Assembly (NCBI GenBank): GCA_015478675.1
Contig: JADMIH010000179.1
Location: forward strand, 1 to 7,645
Source of the DNA: Chloroflexota bacterium
Lineage (GTDB): Bacteria; Chloroflexota; Chloroflexia; QHBQ01; JADMIH01
Direction: 5' to 3'
DNA length: 7,645 nucleotides
The number at the start of each line of letters is the position of its first letter. The first letter of the stretch is position 1. The translations under genes and the position numbers were made by a program. This document shows positions 5,381-7,645 of this stretch, piece by piece. The notes below the pieces were generated by a model. It was not told the origin of the DNA, made no database searches, and saw only the letters and a program-made list of their open reading frames with translations.

Positions 5381-5396
5381 AGCAAGAGTTGGACCA
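5381..5396 (-). promoter_or_regulatory. weak sigma-54 promoter candidate for the response regulator
   Basis: On the minus strand, TGGTCC (5396-5391), N5, then TTGCT (5385-5381) has the GG-N10-GC spacing and a perfect -12 box, but the -24 box matches TGGCAC at 4 of 6. Start would be near 5370, leaving a leader of about 140 nt. It is weaker than the sites at 1202 and 3677, and it overlaps an AGCAAGA/TCTTGCT hairpin. Confidence 0.3.
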
Positions 5397-5491
5397 TAAA
5401 TCTTGCTCAACGTGCTGTATATTTCGTATCTACCCGATTTGCCTTGAGTTCCGGTGATAAGCTATGTAGCCATAGGGCTATAATTAATATC

Positions 5492-5525
5492 AACAGCAAC
5501 GCAGACGAAAGGCTGCGTTGCTGTT
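5492..5525. terminator. 13-bp hairpin downstream of the NtrC-type gene
   Basis: AACAGCAACGCAG (5492-5504) pairs perfectly with CTGCGTTGCTGTT (5513-5525) across an 8-nt loop. It lies 107 bp past the activator stop codon on the minus strand. The following bases are A/T-rich (GATATTAATTAT) but not a clean T-run, so termination is likely but not certain. Confidence 0.5.
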
Positions 5526-5631
5526 ACATCACGGAAGGGGCCAACGAGTATAGGGCTGGGCCGCGTTCTGGGTGAGTTAGCGCACCTGCACGCTAAAGTA
5601 ACGGCTGGCCCGCACCTGCCTCCACTTTACT

Positions 5632-7143
5632 TCAGGAGGAGAGGCCGAACTCTTTCAGTTTCTCGTAAAAGACGGGGCGGTCCAGGCCCAGGATGCGAGC
5701 GGCTTCGCTACGGTCTCCCTGGGCAGATTGCATTGCTTCGGTGAGGGCCATTTTTTCGATCTGCCCCAGTATCTCCGCCAGCGTCGTTCCCTCGTGTACC
5801 ATGCGCGCCACGTCAACAATCTGGCGGTCGTTGAAGTTGGAGAGGAGTATGTTGTGGCTGGTTACAACTCCGCCCTGCGCCATGACCACAGCGCTCTGTA
5901 CGGTGTTTTCAAGCTCGCGCACATTGCCGGGCCAATCGTGCTTCATCAGCACTTGCATCGCTTCTTCGGAGATGCGCGCAGGGGGCGCCGTCTGGCTGTA
6001 GCGATGCTTATCGAGAAAGTGCTCAACGAGCAGCGGTATATCTTCCTTGCGCTCGCGCAAGGGCGGCATAGCGATACGGATCACTTTGAGCCGGTAGTAA
6101 AGGTCTTCGCGGAAGCGCCCGGCGGCCACCTCTGCTTCGAGATTCTTGTTGGTGGCAGCGATCACCCGCGTATCTACTTTGATAGGAATCGAGCCGCCCA
6201 CTCGCTCGAACTCGCGCTCCTGAAGCACCCTCAGCAACTTACGCTGTGTATTTAGCGTCATTTCGCCAATCTCGTCAAGGAATATGCTGCCCTTGTGGGC
6301 CATCTCGAAGCGGCCTTTGCGCTGCACGATGGCGTTGGTGAAGGCTCCCTTCTCATGCCCGAACAACTCGCTCTCAAGTAACGTCTCAGGCAGGGCCGCG
6401 CAATTCACCTTGACGAGCGTTCCGTGACGGTAAGTAGAATAGGAGTGGATGACATGTGCTACAAGTTCCTTGCCGGTGCCTGTCTCACCTGTGATGAGGA
6501 CGGTGGCATCGCTGCCTGCGGACCTACCTACTATCTGGTAAATCTCGTTCATGGCAGGCGAGGTGCCGATGATGCGTTCCGAGGGATCACGCGGCTCCAT
6601 TTGAGCTTTGAGGTTTCGCACCTCTTCCTTAAGCTGCTGCCTCTCAAAGTAGCGGTCTATATTATAGAGTACGTCGTCTAGCTCGAAAGGCTTGGTAATG
6701 TAGCCGTATGCCCCGAGTGAGGAAGCCTGGATAGCTATGTTAGGTGAGCCGTAGGCGGTCATGAAGATGACCGGCACCTCTCCTTGCTTTTCTCGAAGCT
6801 GCTTGAGGACATCTATGCCTGTCATCCCAGGCAAACGCATATCCAGAAGCACAAGGTCGTGGGAACCTTCCTGTAGACCATTCAGCGCCTCTTCGCCTGT
6901 AGTGGCCTCGCTTACCGTATAGTCCTCATCTTCGAGGAAAGTTCTGAGTAAAGCCCGTATAGCTGCGTCGTCGTCGGCTATCAGAATATTACGAGCGCTA
7001 TTTACAGCGCCGTTCTTGCTCCTGGCTTTTTGTGTTGAAGTCACTGGGAGGCCTTCTTTCTCGAGGTCGTTTTCGTGAGCGCTCGAAAGGGGTATATCGG
7101 AGCCTGGGGGCATCTCCATTATGATGGTCCCTCGTACCGTCAT
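5632..7143 (-). CDS. NtrC-type sigma-54-dependent response regulator with GAFTNA loop
   Basis: A 503-residue enhancer-binding protein. A 50-residue low-complexity lead precedes REC (about 51-165), with acidic Asp57-59, phospho-acceptor Asp101, Thr129 and Lys151. The AAA+ domain (about 190-425) shows Walker A GETGTGKE (219-226), the loop GAFTNA (266-271) where GAFTGA is usual, Walker B FLDE (288-291), sensor I ATN (330-332), arginine fingers near Arg345/Arg351 and sensor II WPGNVRELEN (404-413). The Fis-type HTH is at about 477-500; its second helix reads RPVFYEKL rather than the common RTLYRKL. ATP hydrolysis and DNA binding look intact. The start may be ATG 7143 or ATG 7119, which has GAGGG 9 nt upstream; neither affects a domain. 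Its natural partner is the RpoN encoded 2 kb away. No kinase is visible. Confidence 0.93.
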   Translation of the reverse strand: MTVRGTIIMEMPPGSDIPLSSAHENDLEKEGLPVTSTQKARSKNGAVNSARNILIADDDAAIRALLRTFLEDEDYTVSEATTGEEALNGLQEGSHDLVLLDMRLPGMTGIDVLKQLREKQGEVPVIFMTAYGSPNIAIQASSLGAYGYITKPFELDDVLYNIDRYFERQQLKEEVRNLKAQMEPRDPSERIIGTSPAMNEIYQIVGRSAGSDATVLITGETGTGKELVAHVIHSYSTYRHGTLVKVNCAALPETLLESELFGHEKGAFTNAIVQRKGRFEMAHKGSIFLDEIGEMTLNTQRKLLRVLQEREFERVGGSIPIKVDTRVIAATNKNLEAEVAAGRFREDLYYRLKVIRIAMPPLRERKEDIPLLVEHFLDKHRYSQTAPPARISEEAMQVLMKHDWPGNVRELENTVQSAVVMAQGGVVTSHNILLSNFNDRQIVDVARMVHEGTTLAEILGQIEKMALTEAMQSAQGDRSEAARILGLDRPVFYEKLKEFGLSS

Positions 7144-7214
7144 GCGCGAAAAACCTCGGAAGTGCGTTATTCTATGCAGCCGCTATCGACGGAAAAGTTA
7201 ATTTCAGCAAGCTC

Positions 7215-7243
7215 ATTATATACAATTGAGCCTGCCACGTCAA
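7215..7243 (-). promoter_or_regulatory. sigma-70 promoter of the NtrC-type gene
   Basis: TTGACG (7243-7238) and a perfect TATAAT (7220-7215) are 17 bp apart on the minus strand, 11 of 12 consensus bases. Start would be near 7207, giving a leader of about 65-90 nt depending on the start codon. The -35 box lies 6 bp from the duplicated octamer flanking the right repeat element. Confidence 0.65.
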
Positions 7244-7246
7244 TTG
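7223..7246. promoter_or_regulatory. paired CAATTG boxes over the activator promoter, possible operator
   Basis: The palindrome CAATTG occurs at 7223-7228 and 7241-7246, 18 bp centre to centre. One copy overlaps the -35 box and the other lies in the spacer next to the -10 box. A protein bound here would block the promoter. The regulator is unknown. Confidence 0.3.
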
Positions 7247-7257
7247 TGCGACAGCGA

Positions 7258-7533
7258 GTAAGAGTTCAGAGTTGAGGTGGAGCAATCTTCCTGGGGTAGC
7301 GCTCACCTACCCGCACCTACCCTCACCCCCGATCCCACCCTCACCCCCAACCCCTCTCCCATGAAGGGAGAGGGGGCTTTGTGCATGGTGAGTGTACAGG
7401 GGACACCCCTGACGGGGTTACAAGGGTGATTAAAGCCCCCTCTCCCTTTGTGGGAGAGAGGCATGGGGTGAGGGCAGGTACGCCCACACAGATACCCCAA
7501 GAAGATTGCTCCACCCTAACTCTGCACGCTTAC
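7258..7533. repeat. 276-bp MITE-like element with terminal inverted repeats
   Basis: The ends 7258-7290 and 7501-7533 are inverted repeats matching at 29 of 33 positions, beginning GTAAG and ending CTTAC. The element is flanked by GACAGCGA (7250-7257) and GACAGCCA (7534-7541), a 7-of-8 direct repeat that looks like a target-site duplication. Inside, 7365-7380 and 7432-7447 are a perfect 16-bp inverted repeat, enclosing CAGGGG-N3-CCCCTG at 7397-7411, and CCCCTCTCCC/GGGAGAGGGG hairpins are present. No transposase is encoded; the open frame across it is compositional. It belongs to the same family as 1-171. Confidence 0.7.
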
Positions 7534-7541
7534 GACAGCCA

Positions 7542-7645
7542 GTAAATGTTCAGATTAGGGGTGGAGGGGCATAGCCGCCGATACTCCCCAGCAATAAAAC
7601 CCCCTCTCCCTTCATGGGAGAACAACTGTATCCCCTGTGCCCTCA
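7542..7645 (-). repeat. third, partial copy of the repeat family
   Basis: GTAAATGTTCAGATTAGGGGTGGAGG (starting 7542, in two parts GTAAATGTTCAG and ATTAGGGGTGGAGG) is a degenerate form of the terminal repeat at 7258. It is followed by CCCCCTCTCCC and the TCTCCC-TTCAT-GGGAGA hairpin. It begins directly after the duplicated octamer of the previous element and runs off the window. Confidence 0.55.

Larger units (their letters stand above)
5230..5631. other. 402-bp intergenic region with hairpins, no gene
   Basis: This gap separates the 5' end of the REC-GGDEF gene from the 3' end of the NtrC-type gene. It holds a structured leader (5283-5352), a weak sigma-54 candidate (5381-5396), a CTATG-N4-CATAG inverted repeat (5462-5475), a 13-bp hairpin (5492-5525) and a 6-bp TTAGCG/CGCTAA hairpin (5577-5596). 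The open frame at 5294-5575 has no ribosome-binding site and no recognisable protein pattern, so it is not called. Confidence 0.6.

Noticed and set aside
5479..5484. TATAAT on the plus strand in the 5230-5631 gap
   Set aside because: No acceptable -35 box at 16-18 bp and no gene downstream on that strand; likely part of A/T-rich sequence beside the hairpin.
5294..5575. 93-residue open frame on the plus strand
   Set aside because: GTG start without Shine-Dalgarno, no recognisable protein pattern, and it spans two strong hairpins.
6553..6568. TGGCAG-N5-GTGCC inside the activator gene, antisense
   Set aside because: Poor -12 box, within coding sequence and with no gene to drive. Similar partial GG-N10-GC matches inside rpoN and elsewhere in the activator gene were dismissed for the same reasons.
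7314..7480. CRISPR-like repetition of CCCTCACCCC and CCCCTCTCCC units
   Set aside because: Units are irregular in length and spacing and are palindromic hairpin arms; there are no regular spacers and no cas genes.
7303..7500. 65-residue minus-strand open frame in the right repeat
   Set aside because: Made wholly of GC-rich repeat sequence; no ribosome-binding site.

Overview
The window reads as an accessory transcription-control locus from a bacterium, most likely a Chloroflexota member (possibly Ktedonobacteria-like). That placement is an inference from gene content: an LppX/LprAFG-type lipoprotein, a divergent sigma-54, REC-GGDEF and NtrC-type regulators, and GC-rich palindromic intergenic repeats. 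No rRNA or tRNA is present to confirm it. Six protein genes are well supported.

Layout: 1-171 is a GC-rich repeat with a 28-bp perfect hairpin. 243-950 (+) encodes a lipoprotein. 1230-2078 (+) encodes a Nei/Fpg-family DNA glycosylase that converges, 3 bp apart, on rpoN (2082-3548, -). 3740-4327 (+) encodes an ECF-type sigma factor divergent from rpoN. A 19-bp perfect inverted repeat (4354-4393) separates it from a REC-GGDEF-like response regulator (4405-5229, -). A ~400-bp structured intergenic region follows, then a full NtrC-type sigma-54 activator (5632-7143, -). 7258-7533 is a second repeat of the same family, with ~33-bp terminal inverted repeats and an 8-bp near-perfect flanking duplication. 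A third copy runs off the right edge.

The main observation is regulatory. The locus encodes sigma-54 and an activator for it, and it also carries two very good sigma-54 (-24/-12) promoter matches on the correct strand close to start codons. One (1202-1217) lies 12 bp before the glycosylase ATG, which would give an essentially leaderless mRNA; that gene has no visible Shine-Dalgarno. The other (3677-3692) lies before the ECF sigma gene. A weaker third candidate (5381-5396, -) precedes the REC-GGDEF gene. rpoN and the activator gene instead have good sigma-70-type promoters (TTGCAT-N17-TATAAT and TTGACG-N17-TATAAT). This suggests a small cascade: housekeeping sigma makes RpoN and its activator, and these switch on a DNA-repair enzyme, a second sigma factor and perhaps a signalling protein.

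Both partners of the sigma-54 machinery are atypical in ways that may be linked. RpoN Region I has lost most of its usual glutamines and is followed by a four-cysteine zinc-ribbon-like insertion. The activator has GAFTNA in place of GAFTGA, the loop that touches Region I. No histidine kinase, anti-sigma factor, CRISPR array, phage gene or transposase was seen.
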